Below, piece by piece: positions 27,813 to 37,847 of a stretch of 64,000 nucleotides of DNA (its first letter is position 1; each line of letters opens with the position of its first letter). The notes under the pieces are model-generated. The model searched no databases and was not told where the DNA came from. It was given only the letters and a program-made list of their open reading frames with translations. The position numbers were made by a program, and so were the translations under genes. This stretch comes from Stentor roeselii (taxonomy: Eukaryota; Ciliophora; Heterotrichea; Heterotrichida; Stentoridae), in the NCBI GenBank assembly GCA_006503475.1, contig RSEH01000085.1, forward strand, positions 99,105 to 163,104, written 5' to 3'.

Positions 27813-29132
27813 ATGCAAAAAGAAATAAACGCAGAAGAAGTTAAAAAAATCTGTAACAAAACAGCTCGTCAGAGAACATCTGTGGAAATTCAGTACTTGG
27901 CAGAGCTAACAAATAATTTAAAATTATTTATACAGCTTAACGAGTCACAAGGTCCTTATTCACACATAATCTGCTGTCGTTACTTGAAATATGAGTTCTG
28001 CGAGTCAGGTAAATACTTGTTCCGGTTTGGTGACCAAGGAACCAGGTTCTATATAATTATCTCTGGCAAGGTGGGTGTTGAAGTTCCAATAAAAGACAAC
28101 AAAGGTGAGACCCACATGGTTGAAGTAATGGTCCTGAGCAGTGGTTCAGGCTTCGGCGAACTAGCTCTAGAAAGCAGCAAGCCAAGAGCAGCCTCAATAA
28201 AATGCAAAGTCCCAAGTCACTTCATGTACCTCGAAAAAAGCGACTACACCCGTCTGATATCAAGACTAGTGACAGACCGTCGAAGCGCTCTCGTTGATTT
28301 CGTCAAGTCACTTCCACCATTCAAGCACCTAACCAAAGGCAAACTCACAAAACTTTCTTATATTTTTAAAGAAAAACTCTTCACCAAAGGCCAAATCGTT
28401 TACAATGAACAAGACCCTGCTGAAAATTTCTACATCATAAAAAAAGGCGATTTTGAGTTTTTTCGCACAGTTTGTTTAAAAGTAAAAAAAATCACCAACG
28501 GCCTGCAAAAAGAATTTTTATTTAAAGTGAAAAAAGTCGCTCATTTGGGAGTTGGAGAAACTTTTGGAGAACTTGAAATTATTCAGAATTTAAGTCGAAG
28601 AGACTGCTGCAAATGTGCTTCGGAATCTGCAGTTGTGTATGAAATAGCGAAAAATGTATGAAAAATGTAGGATTTCCATAAACAGCTTTATTTAGATGAA
28701 ATTGTTGATGCGATTAAAAATAGGATGATTGAGAAAGAGGAAGGGATTATTGAAAGAATTAATATTTTAAGAGATATTGATGAAAAAATACTGAAAAGTG
28801 ATAAAAATAACGGAATTAAGGAAATTGGAGGAGGGACTTGTAGGAAAAAGACAAAAAGGAATAGTTTGATTATTGATGCCCAGCCGAAGATAAAAAAAAC
28901 TCATAGTTGTGCTTCACTTCCTGAACTTTCCCTTTCAAAAGAAACCTCCAACAACCGGTCCACTGCAAAATTCGCTCTACAAACTTTTAATCGATTCAAA
29001 ACAAAAATGATAGAAAAATTCATCCCAAAGTCCTTAAACCAAAACCTCTTTGAAAGTGACGACTATTTGCATATCTCATCGAATAACCGAAAGTCTTTAA
29101 TTAATTCTAATAAGAAAATCGTTAATTGTTAA
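27813..29132 (+). CDS. Double cyclic-nucleotide-binding protein, one 15-base intron
   Basis: Splicing at 28656-28670 gives a 434-residue protein. CNB domain 1 (about residues 45-150) has GTRFYIIISGKVGVEV and a well-preserved phosphate-binding cassette, GFGELALESSKPRAASI, as in PKA and PKG regulatory domains, so it should bind cAMP or cGMP. CNB domain 2 (about 165-285) is divergent (FGELEIIQNLSRRDCC). There is no PKA inhibitor sequence or kinase domain. The C-terminal 140 residues are basic and unassigned. Its 3' end overlaps the converging F-box-like gene by 11 bases. It may be a cyclic-nucleotide effector working with the nearby cyclase, which is inference. Confidence 0.83.
28656..28670 (+). 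other. 15-base intron in the double-CNB gene
   Basis: It reads GTATGAAAAATGTAG. It carries an in-frame TGA, and its removal joins two open frames in the same register, directly after CNB domain 2 (EIAKN then DFHKQLYLDEI). A is present at position 10. Confidence 0.85.
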
Positions 29133-30465
29133 AACTTTCATAATTTTTCTTATCAAATAACAGAACAAAGCTTCCTTGGTTGTCTTCAGGAAGGCATTCG
29201 GTTATTTTCTTGAAAGCGCTGATGAAAACTTGGGATAAGTTTTCGATTTTAATTAAAAGTTTCTGCAGTTTTTTGTTGTTTTTGAAACTTTTGAAGATTT
29301 TTGAGTAGGTTTGACTTGCTAGGTTTTGACTTAAGTAAGCGTTTTCGTCGGGCTCTTGGTTCAGGTCGCTTGCGTTTACCTCGAAACTTTCAGTACTTAA
29401 AAAGAACTCTTGGAGGTTACTTGATTCTAGGCATTCTACTATTTTTATGATTTGAGAAAAGTTGATTGAAAAGCCGGCATCTGGAATAAAAGGAAGCAAG
29501 GATAGTGACTTTAAATATTTGTTAGTTGAGGCTGTTTCTAGGAAACAATCAAAACTTGATATTAAGGTTTCACTTATCTCTAAAGTTTCGAGGGTTTCAT
29601 TGGTTTTTAAGTATTCTAGAAAATTCTTTGATGTTTCTGTTGTGAAAGTAAATGCTGGAGGAAGCCTTAAATATCTTAAATTTTTATTAATCTTCAAAAC
29701 AGGTACACAAGAATTCAAAATCGGAACCTTTGACTTGAAATCAAGATAAAAACTGTTCAGCTCTAAATTTCGATCAAGTACCTCAAACAATTTGATATCA
29801 TGATCATTCCCAATACTCAATTTCAAATAAACAACTTTAAACTTCTGCAAAGTTCGATAACAACAAGCATTTTCACTACTTTTCCTATCATCATGATCAA
29901 TAAACATTGCAATTAAGTCACAAATAAAGATAGGAAATTCACATCCAAGAGTCAATGTCAAGTCTTTCAGACTAACCAAGCAATTCAAAAAACTTTTAAT
30001 GACCAAATAATTGAAATTAAGAATTTTCAGATCTAAAACTTGCAGATTTTCAATCCAAGGCATTGAAGGAAGAACTTTTACCAAAGGATTTAAATTTGTA
30101 AGGTTTGGAATAATTCCTTCATTTCTAATTAAAAGTTTCAAACGTTCGATATTTTCTGCAGCTTTTAAATACTCTAAAGCTTGTTCAGGAAAAATTATTG
30201 TTTTCTGGGTTCTAGCGATTTGTTGCAGGTTTAAAGCGATTTGGACTGCTTGAAGCATTCTTGGGGATTCAGTGATGCAGGAATTGAAGAATTTGTTTAG
30301 AGTTGTGAGGGTTGCAAGGATTTCTCTTGTTTGTAAAAAGGTTATGATGTGCATCCAGATGTTTTTATTGAGGCCGTGATGTAAAAAGGAAGAGGATTCT
30401 TTTTTTTTAGTCTTTTTGAAGGTCTTGTCTGGTGGATGTTTTCCTTTTCGTTTTCTAGATATCAT
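29122..30465 (-). CDS. F-box-like protein with leucine-rich region
   Basis: This 447-residue protein starts with a basic segment (MISRKRKGKHPPDK) and then an F-box-like helix bundle at about residues 30-75 (NKNIWMHIITFLQTREILATLTTLNKFFNSCI). The remainder is leucine-rich with repeat-like units of about 28 residues (LEYLKTNETLETLEISE, NKYLKSLSLLPFI), consistent with a degenerate LRR substrate-binding domain of an SCF ubiquitin ligase. The last 11 coding bases overlap the end of the opposite-strand CNB gene. The F-box is inferred from pattern only. Confidence 0.62.
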   Translation of the reverse strand: MISRKRKGKHPPDKTFKKTKKKESSSFLHHGLNKNIWMHIITFLQTREILATLTTLNKFFNSCITESPRMLQAVQIALNLQQIARTQKTIIFPEQALEYLKAAENIERLKLLIRNEGIIPNLTNLNPLVKVLPSMPWIENLQVLDLKILNFNYLVIKSFLNCLVSLKDLTLTLGCEFPIFICDLIAMFIDHDDRKSSENACCYRTLQKFKVVYLKLSIGNDHDIKLFEVLDRNLELNSFYLDFKSKVPILNSCVPVLKINKNLRYLRLPPAFTFTTETSKNFLEYLKTNETLETLEISETLISSFDCFLETASTNKYLKSLSLLPFIPDAGFSINFSQIIKIVECLESSNLQEFFLSTESFEVNASDLNQEPDENAYLSQNLASQTYSKIFKSFKNNKKLQKLLIKIENLSQVFISAFKKITECLPEDNQGSFVLLFDKKNYESFNN

Positions 30466-30555
30466 TTATATTATCATCAGACCTTTATGCCATAAAGGGA
30501 GATTCAAGGGATTATGTGGAAATATTTATTATAATTCATAAGATTGGTAGTAATA

Positions 30556-31620
30556 ATGGTTTTTGTATTGATCATGTCAAGTCTTGTCATTGGAATTATT
30601 TGTTTTGTGTTTCTTTTGATCATGATTCATATCAAGAGACTTATGACTAACTTTGGGGCTCTTCCGATATATGAACGGTCTGAACTTTTAGTTTTAATTG
30701 GAAGCACATGCAATTTGATAGAAACTATTGCTAATATATTGGCATATGTATTGTTGATTCGGGATTATATACCGACTAAAGACTCTCAATTCATTTTTTT
30801 ATCATTTTCATTTTACTTTACCAGACTTTATCCAGCATGTATGGGTCTACGCATCTACCGAATGCTTCTTCTCTCAAAATACCGTAACGGTAGTTTGAGT
30901 CGTTCATTCCTAAAAGCACGAACATCAAAGTCCTTTATATTTTTATCAATAAACATTTACGCTTTGTTACTTCTCCTAGTTTACCAGATAGACAACTACA
31001 TGATCAGTTCGTCAAGTTACAGCTTATTCGACTTAAACCGAACAATTTACGGTCTTGAAGCTGCATCTTTCATATTCCTTTCAGTCTGGACTGCAAATAG
31101 CTCGGCCCACCCAAGTCTTGTTGTCGAGTACTTCTTTTATTCAATCATCTGGGGAACAGGAGCGCTTGGAAATGCAAGCACAACTAAAGACCGTTATTTA
31201 TTCTCAGTTCCTTTACGAAATATGCTTCTTTTATTTACTAACATGCTTTCACTTCAAAATCATTGTTACTTGATACGACCTCCTCTTTCTTTCGAGCCTA
31301 GTCTCGAGGAGATCTTTTCAAGAAAAGAGCTTTTTGAGTCTTTCTGCATTTTTATCAATGACTTCGCAAATGAAGCCCATGAAGAAGTCGATCTATTCAT
31401 TCAAAGCCACAAGGCAAGGTTCTTCGGAAGTCTAACTCAATTCATCGACAAGTGCCGAACTCGGGGAAGGTTCAACGAGGAGATCAACAAGTCAATCGAA
31501 GAAGATTTCCAACTAATCACCTATAAATTAGAAGAAAATCTCGAGCCATATCGATTAAAATACTTAAAATCCGACAATTTCCAGTCATTTAAAAAGACCT
31601 ACTTCATCACCTACGACTGA
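30556..31620 (+). CDS. Seven-transmembrane protein with C-terminal RGS-like domain
   Basis: This 354-residue protein has several hydrophobic segments over residues 1-215 (about 3-25, 42-65, 80-100, 130-150, 165-190, 195-215), followed by a cytoplasmic helical domain at about 235-350. The latter resembles an RGS fold: an opening LEEIFSRKELFESFCIFINDF, a middle portion with FIDKC, then EINKSIEEDF and a closing SDNFQSFKKTYFI (family: f..S..y..fl). The 7TM-RGS layout is known from AtRGS1 and many protists and would speed GTP hydrolysis on G-alpha. The first ATG (30556) was chosen. The gene ends in TGA, 31 bases before the cyclase. Confidence 0.7.
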   Translation: MVFVLIMSSLVIGIICFVFLLIMIHIKRLMTNFGALPIYERSELLVLIGSTCNLIETIANILAYVLLIRDYIPTKDSQFIFLSFSFYFTRLYPACMGLRIYRMLLLSKYRNGSLSRSFLKARTSKSFIFLSINIYALLLLLVYQIDNYMISSSSYSLFDLNRTIYGLEAASFIFLSVWTANSSAHPSLVVEYFFYSIIWGTGALGNASTTKDRYLFSVPLRNMLLLFTNMLSLQNHCYLIRPPLSFEPSLEEIFSRKELFESFCIFINDFANEAHEEVDLFIQSHKARFFGSLTQFIDKCRTRGRFNEEINKSIEEDFQLITYKLEENLEPYRLKYLKSDNFQSFKKTYFITYD

Positions 31621-31651
31621 GTAACAATGACTAATAATTTAAATCTAAAAA

Positions 31652-34600
31652 ATGCCGAAGAAAGAAGTCTCAGAATTCAGAGAAATTCGAATCAAAGGCA
31701 GTGAAAGGATATTAGAATCGATATACCCAGGAAACAAGCTCAGTCTTTCCAGATACTCGCTTCTGACCCTCCTACCCTTGAACCTTTTCGAGCAGTTTCA
31801 AAGGACTTCAAACATTTGGTTCTTGATAGTCTCGATTTTTCAACTCATCCCTTTCCAGTTGAACCCGACGGACTCATGGACGACGATCGTTCCACTTTCC
31901 ATTCTTTTGACTTTGACACTGATAAAAGACGCTTTTATTGACAACAGGCTGAGGAAAAAAGATAAAATTTTCAATAATATGATTTACAACTTGTGGAACG
32001 GAGAAAAGTTTGTCCCGATTAAATCGGAAAATCTTTTAGTTGGTCAATTTGTTCAAATCGCTGAAAATCAAATTATTCCTGCGGACCTCGTCATTGTAGC
32101 GTCTACTAATGAAGGGAGCATCTTTTGTGATATGAGCAGGCTTATCGGGTATACCAACCTGGTGCCTAAGAAACCTGTTGAGAAGTTCGCTAAAGTCCTG
32201 AAGTTGGAAACTGAAATGCCTGTAATCAATAAAATTAATGGAAAACTTAGTCTTCAGGAACCGAATTCTGATTATAATGATTGTCATGGAAGCTTTAAGT
32301 TTGATAAGATACCTGGAGCTATTGATGTTACTATTAATAATGTTCTTTTTAAGGGAGGGGTGCTGAAAGGTGAAAGGATGATCTTAGGGCTTGTTGCTTA
32401 TTGTGGAACTGATACAAAGTTACAGATGAATACCAACTCTTTGAAAAGGAAACAAAGTAAAATGGAAAAATTTGTAAACCAAGTAGTTCTTTACATTCTC
32501 TTAGTCCTGATTCTAATGGTATTCATATCAGTAATCTGCTTTTACTTTGTAGGAACAAATTCCGAAGATGTTTTATTCACAGTGATCGGATTCACTCTTC
32601 TCTACAACAACATAATTCCAATATCCTTATTCATGGTCATCGACATAATCCGTTTAGTTTCCGCTTTCATCTGTTCACAGTCCAACAAAGACTTCATGTT
32701 TCACATCGATTCAGTCAACGAGAACCTCGGGCAACTCGAGTACCTCTTAACAGACAAGACAGGAAGTATAACAACAGAGAAACTTTCAGTAAAAGCTTGT
32801 GTAATCAGTGACAAAAAGTACCAAAACAGTTCCTGTTTAAAAGAAATCGAAAACTTGCCTCCAGAAAGCGAAATGAACCTTTTAGACCCAGAACCAAACC
32901 TTCTTCAATCAACCCGAAGCCTTTCTTTCGAGACCCTCAAAGAAACTCTAGCCGGGCAGGGGCCCGGCTCTGTTTATCATCAGTTCCTTCGATGCATGAG
33001 CCTTTGCAACGACCTCTACCAACACGGCGACGTGTTTCTAGGAAGTTATGAAGAAATCGCCCTCGTTGAAACCTGCCAAAGTCTCGGCTTCGACCTTCAG
33101 ATCCCGCAATGGGACATCTTTGAGTTTAAAGGTGAAGACTCTAGCAAGTTTTACTTTCGAATCGTGGCAAAAATTCCGTTTTCAAGGGAAAAGAAAAGGT
33201 CAAGAGTCCTTTTAGAGGAACCTGAAGGCACTGGAGTGCTTTATGTGAAAGGGTCGGCTGAAGGCATGATGCCGCTTATTAATGTTTCGGATAATATTAG
33301 GACTGGTATTGATAGTCACCTTGTCAATATGAAGGAAAATGGACTTAGAGCTATTATTTTAGCTTATAAGAAAATTTCTTGTGAAGATTTACTTGAAATT
33401 AAATCGAAAATTCAGAGGATTAGGAAATCGGTTTTGAATACTGAAAGTAGAATTGAAGCGATGTTTAAGGAACTTGAGATTAATTTGAAGTATTTGGGAA
33501 TTGTTGGACTTAGTGAAGTTTTACTGCCTGGGATACCGGAAACTATCTCGGAACTTAAGTGCTCGGGGATTAAGATTTGGCTTTTGTCCAGTGATTCTGT
33601 TAATAGCACTCTACTGGCTGCTAAGGAAGCTGGCATTTTGGAAAAATCGACTAGGACTATTGAACTTTCTATGTTTAAAAATGAAGTTTCGTGTAGTAAG
33701 GCTTTGCTTAAGGCTGTTCAGTCTGCTATATTCAATGAAAGGAGAGCCCTACAAGTAACAAACACCCAAACAATATCCCGAAGACGGAGTAAAGTAGAAG
33801 ACTCCAGTCCAAATTCAGATCAACTATACTTCGACCACATCTGGCAAGACATGCCGAATTCCTTTTTACTCCGTAAGTCTTCAGTAATGGACGAAGAAAT
33901 AATGAGAACTTTAACTCGAGGATTCAATCCTGAAGAGATCGACTACAACTTAGTAGTGGACCGAGGAACTCTTCAAGTATCATTGACTGACATCGAATGT
34001 CGAAAGCTTTTAGTCTGTCTTTTAGCATGTGCGAAGTCAGTCTGTTTCGCAGACCTGATGCCGACAGACAAGGGAAAAATCGTGAAACTTTTAAAAGAAA
34101 ATTTCGCTTTTAAGCCCTTAGTTGCAGGAGTGGGCAGCGGTGAAGGCGACATCAGCATGATTCAAACAAGTGACGTCGGGATTGGGATAAGGACGAAAGA
34201 TGACTCACTTGTGTTGAACTATTCAGATATCACGATTGGGAGTTTTAACCAGTTAGGACATTTGATTTTGTATGAAGGGCATTGGATGTACACTCGCATT
34301 TCCAAGGCTATTTTGCTTTACCTTTATAAAAACTTCTTCTTGACATTTGTGCTACTTGCTTATACTTTTACTTGTGATTTCTCAGGAACTAGCATTTTTA
34401 ATGCGTCGTTACTCGTCGGGTTCAATCTTTTCTTTACCAGTCTTCCTATACTTGTTATTGGAATTTTTGATGAAGATGTCTCAAGAGAGAAAATCGCGAG
34501 GTACCCGAAGATGTACTCGTTAGGACCTCTGAATATCATGTTTTGCACGAAAAAACTAGTGAGTTACGTGGTTATTTCTATAATTCAAGGCCTTTTACTG

Positions 34601-37600
34601 GTTATTATCATCTTCGAGGCCTTTCCGGTGATTATCACTCCAGAAGGAGGTGTTGAGGACTTGACAGTATTCGGGACGATGACTTATGTTGTGCTAGTCG
34701 TGGCAGTTTTGATGCAGATTCATGCACAGACTTATTCTTATACTTGGCTTTACCTGTTGTCGCAGGTATTTTCTATTATTTCACTGATTATCTTCCTGTT
34801 GATTGTGACTGAAACGAACTTCCCAACAGATGAACTTTTAGGAGTAGGGTTCTTTTTTAGACATTCGCCTGTTGTTTTATTCAACGTTTTTTTAACCTCG
34901 TCGCTTTGTGTCCTGCCTTCCTATGCCTTGTTCAGTTATCTTGACCTGTTCACTTCGAAGTTCATTACCAAGTTTCGAGTCAGTTACTCTTTAGCTATTC
35001 CAAATGTTTCTTCAATAGAAAAGTACAAAGATAGGCTTGAGTCTCTCTATAAAAACTCGTCTTCTTGGAAGAATAAATCAATTGAAGATCAACTGTCGAT
35101 GAATAAGTTTACCTTGCAGTTCAGTCTTAAGCATATTGAAAAAAAATATGTGGAAAATTTTATTACTGAAAATTTGACTTTGTTTAAATGGACCATCGCA
35201 ATTTTATGGGCTTTGATCATCTTGTGGACTGTCTTTGGAGCCTTGGTGACTGGTGAGGATGAAAGATATATTTTAGCAAGGGTTATTATTTCTTCTGCTT
35301 GCTCGCTTATGTTGTTTATTTTGTGGACTAATCATTTTAAGAAAAATTTTCAGATTTATATTTTGTTGATGATTTTTGTTGCGTTGATCACGAAGTTTGC
35401 ACTTGAGATTGGGTTTAGGAATACGAGTATTTTGTCTGCGGCTTTGATACCTTCTGTTACTTTTTTGATTCTTAATGTGCAGTGGCTGGGAACATTAATC
35501 CTAAACATCCTAAACCTATTCCTTTTCATCTGTTCAATCACAGTAGAATACAGTTCACAATACAACGCATCAGAGCAATCACTTCTCGCAGTAACTCAAA
35601 TAATCTTCATCCTAGCAATAATCTCAACATCCTCACTGGTCGGTTACTTTCTCGAGACCTCAAACCGAATAGAATACCGTTTAAACAACAAGGCCCACAA
35701 CGGAATCGAGCAAATCGAATCAGTTCTAAAAATAATGCTTCCACCATTTGTCCGAAACCGAGTAAAAGAAGGAGCAAGGTACATAGCAGAAGACCAAGGC
35801 GAAGTGACGATTTTATTCTGCGACATCTGCGACTTTGAAGGTATCTGCAAAGAATACACTCCTCAGGAGTTGACGAGTTTTTTAGATTACATTTTCAGTA
35901 GTTTCGACACATTATGTGAAAAAATCGGAGTCACTAAAATCGAAACAGTTGGAAAGACTTACATGGCCTGTGCTGGGCTTAAGGATAGTGATAAGGACAT
36001 CTCTGCTGAACTTCGACAACACCCTCATGCTCGAAGGTGCATTGAAGTGGCTCTTGCTATTTTACAAGATGTGAAAAGTATTCAGTTGAAAAATGGAAAT
36101 AAGCTTCAGGTGAAAATTGGAATTAATACTGGCCCGGTCTCTGCTGGTGTCGTCGGACATCATAAGCCACAGTTTTCTCTTGTTGGGGATACTGTTAATA
36201 CTGCAAGTAGAATGTGCTCTACACTGGATTCACCGAACTCTATTCAAATCTCGGCTTCTAGTCATGCACATTTGAAAAATTATGATGATTTAGAGTTTTT
36301 TCATAAGGAGGTTTATGCTAAAGGGAAAGGAAATATTCATGTTTTTAAAGTCACTGAAGCTAAACCGGATAATTCGGATATTGCTGGAGGATTACTCGGT
36401 CATTACCCAAGCAGCTCAGCAATAATCAACATCCCTTCATCCTTTCTAGACTCATCCACAGAGCCCCGTCAAGGTAAAACAATAAGAAACGACAACCGTA
36501 AATCACGAGCCTGGCGTGAAGAGATCCTTCAGCGTCAAAACTCAAACCTGATCCAAACACATCCTCGATTTAAAGTGAGTCTAAAGGAGTCTATTCCAGA
36601 GCGTGAATTTCGTCTAAAGCGATTAGAGAAGAACTACTGGAGTATTTTAATATCACTTTCAGTTGCCACAGCAACTTTGTGCTTGATGACGATTTTCGCT
36701 GCCTGTGAATGGGCAGTGCTGGAAGAGTACACGAATGAAGGGATAATCATCAGTCGAGCAGTGGTCGTTGCGTATTTGATTTGCGTGCTTTTTTTGCATT
36801 CCAGGATATACATGAAGATTTATTATCCTTACTTGATTATCTTTTCTCTGGTCTTGATGATCGTCACGGTCATGCTGGAGTTGTCGTTTCGGGTGAACTT
36901 GCCTCAAGATATGATTGGGTTGGAAATCATGTATATTATTGTCATTCTTAATCATTCTAGTGCGGCTAGTCTTCCTTTAGTGCTTTTGGTGAATGTCTTG
37001 ATTTTTATACCTTGGATTGTTTTAGCTGTTGGAACTGCTCATCAGAGCTTGCATTTAACTAATGCTTTGATGGTTGCTGGATTTTCTCTCATCAACTTCA
37101 AAGCCATCTTTCAACAAGAAAAAAACGATCGGGCCAATTACAACCTCAACTTATTAGCTGAAAAAGAAATCGAAGCGAGTGAAAACCTACTAAAACAGAT
37201 GATGCCTCCACATGTTCTAGAAAACTTAGAAAAAGGAAAATCCGTAACCGATCGTCTCCATCACGTAACTTTGATCTTCGCTGACATTGTTGGTTTCACT
37301 GACTGGAGTTCAAGTAAAAGACCCGAGGAAATCGTGAAAATGTTATCAAATTTATTCACCAGATTTGACATCCTTTGTATAAAATACGATGTTTACAAAG
37401 TTCATACTATCGGCGACTGTTACGTTGTCATGGGCGACGTGGGCCGTAGAAACCGAGACCCTTCATTAGAATGTTTAAACGTGATGAAAATGGCCTATTC
37501 AATGATCGAAGTAATAAAAGAAGAAAACCTGAAACATAGCTCTTCTCTTGACATGAGAATCGGTGTTCATACAGGAGAAGTCATCGCAGGAGTCATCGGA

Positions 37601-37837
37601 ACCAACATCGTCCGATACGACATCTGGGGTCCTGACGTTCTCATCGCAAACAAAATGGAAAGCAAAGGAACCCCAGGCCGTGTGAAGTGCAGCGAAGACA
37701 CCCGTTTAATGCTTGAAAGTCGCGAAGCTGATACTTTCGACTTCGAGGAAAGCTTGACAGTCGAAGTTCCTGAAATCAACATATCAAAAAAGTCCTTCTA
37801 CGTGACACGAAAGGACCTTTACTCTTGGATAAGCTAA
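31652..37837 (+). CDS. Bifunctional P4-type ATPase / guanylyl cyclase
   Basis: This 2061-residue membrane protein fuses a P4 ATPase (flippase)-like N-terminal half with a two-catalytic-domain cyclase, the architecture of alveolate guanylyl cyclases (Plasmodium GC-alpha/beta, Paramecium, Tetrahymena). The phosphorylation motif is DKTGS from D368 instead of DKTGT; the actuator DGET position reads IGYT; the hinge GDGxND reads GSGEGD near 828-833. The transporter chemistry is therefore probably impaired. Cyclase domain 1 (about 1385-1560) has KIETVGKTYM with Glu for guanine selection and NTASR for transition-state stabilisation, but Lys at the second metal Asp. Domain 2 (about 1872-2045) keeps both metal Asps (FADIVGF, TIGDCY) but lacks the N/R pair. 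One composite active site is expected. Confidence 0.93.
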   Translation: MPKKEVSEFREIRIKGSERILESIYPGNKLSLSRYSLLTLLPLNLFEQFQRTSNIWFLIVSIFQLIPFQLNPTDSWTTIVPLSILLTLTLIKDAFIDNRLRKKDKIFNNMIYNLWNGEKFVPIKSENLLVGQFVQIAENQIIPADLVIVASTNEGSIFCDMSRLIGYTNLVPKKPVEKFAKVLKLETEMPVINKINGKLSLQEPNSDYNDCHGSFKFDKIPGAIDVTINNVLFKGGVLKGERMILGLVAYCGTDTKLQMNTNSLKRKQSKMEKFVNQVVLYILLVLILMVFISVICFYFVGTNSEDVLFTVIGFTLLYNNIIPISLFMVIDIIRLVSAFICSQSNKDFMFHIDSVNENLGQLEYLLTDKTGSITTEKLSVKACVISDKKYQNSSCLKEIENLPPESEMNLLDPEPNLLQSTRSLSFETLKETLAGQGPGSVYHQFLRCMSLCNDLYQHGDVFLGSYEEIALVETCQSLGFDLQIPQWDIFEFKGEDSSKFYFRIVAKIPFSREKKRSRVLLEEPEGTGVLYVKGSAEGMMPLINVSDNIRTGIDSHLVNMKENGLRAIILAYKKISCEDLLEIKSKIQRIRKSVLNTESRIEAMFKELEINLKYLGIVGLSEVLLPGIPETISELKCSGIKIWLLSSDSVNSTLLAAKEAGILEKSTRTIELSMFKNEVSCSKALLKAVQSAIFNERRALQVTNTQTISRRRSKVEDSSPNSDQLYFDHIWQDMPNSFLLRKSSVMDEEIMRTLTRGFNPEEIDYNLVVDRGTLQVSLTDIECRKLLVCLLACAKSVCFADLMPTDKGKIVKLLKENFAFKPLVAGVGSGEGDISMIQTSDVGIGIRTKDDSLVLNYSDITIGSFNQLGHLILYEGHWMYTRISKAILLYLYKNFFLTFVLLAYTFTCDFSGTSIFNASLLVGFNLFFTSLPILVIGIFDEDVSREKIARYPKMYSLGPLNIMFCTKKLVSYVVISIIQGLLLVIIIFEAFPVIITPEGGVEDLTVFGTMTYVVLVVAVLMQIHAQTYSYTWLYLLSQVFSIISLIIFLLIVTETNFPTDELLGVGFFFRHSPVVLFNVFLTSSLCVLPSYALFSYLDLFTSKFITKFRVSYSLAIPNVSSIEKYKDRLESLYKNSSSWKNKSIEDQLSMNKFTLQFSLKHIEKKYVENFITENLTLFKWTIAILWALIILWTVFGALVTGEDERYILARVIISSACSLMLFILWTNHFKKNFQIYILLMIFVALITKFALEIGFRNTSILSAALIPSVTFLILNVQWLGTLILNILNLFLFICSITVEYSSQYNASEQSLLAVTQIIFILAIISTSSLVGYFLETSNRIEYRLNNKAHNGIEQIESVLKIMLPPFVRNRVKEGARYIAEDQGEVTILFCDICDFEGICKEYTPQELTSFLDYIFSSFDTLCEKIGVTKIETVGKTYMACAGLKDSDKDISAELRQHPHARRCIEVALAILQDVKSIQLKNGNKLQVKIGINTGPVSAGVVGHHKPQFSLVGDTVNTASRMCSTLDSPNSIQISASSHAHLKNYDDLEFFHKEVYAKGKGNIHVFKVTEAKPDNSDIAGGLLGHYPSSSAIINIPSSFLDSSTEPRQGKTIRNDNRKSRAWREEILQRQNSNLIQTHPRFKVSLKESIPEREFRLKRLEKNYWSILISLSVATATLCLMTIFAACEWAVLEEYTNEGIIISRAVVVAYLICVLFLHSRIYMKIYYPYLIIFSLVLMIVTVMLELSFRVNLPQDMIGLEIMYIIVILNHSSAASLPLVLLVNVLIFIPWIVLAVGTAHQSLHLTNALMVAGFSLINFKAIFQQEKNDRANYNLNLLAEKEIEASENLLKQMMPPHVLENLEKGKSVTDRLHHVTLIFADIVGFTDWSSSKRPEEIVKMLSNLFTRFDILCIKYDVYKVHTIGDCYVVMGDVGRRNRDPSLECLNVMKMAYSMIEVIKEENLKHSSSLDMRIGVHTGEVIAGVIGTNIVRYDIWGPDVLIANKMESKGTPGRVKCSEDTRLMLESREADTFDFEESLTVEVPEINISKKSFYVTRKDLYSWIS

Positions 37838-37847
37838 TAATAAATCC

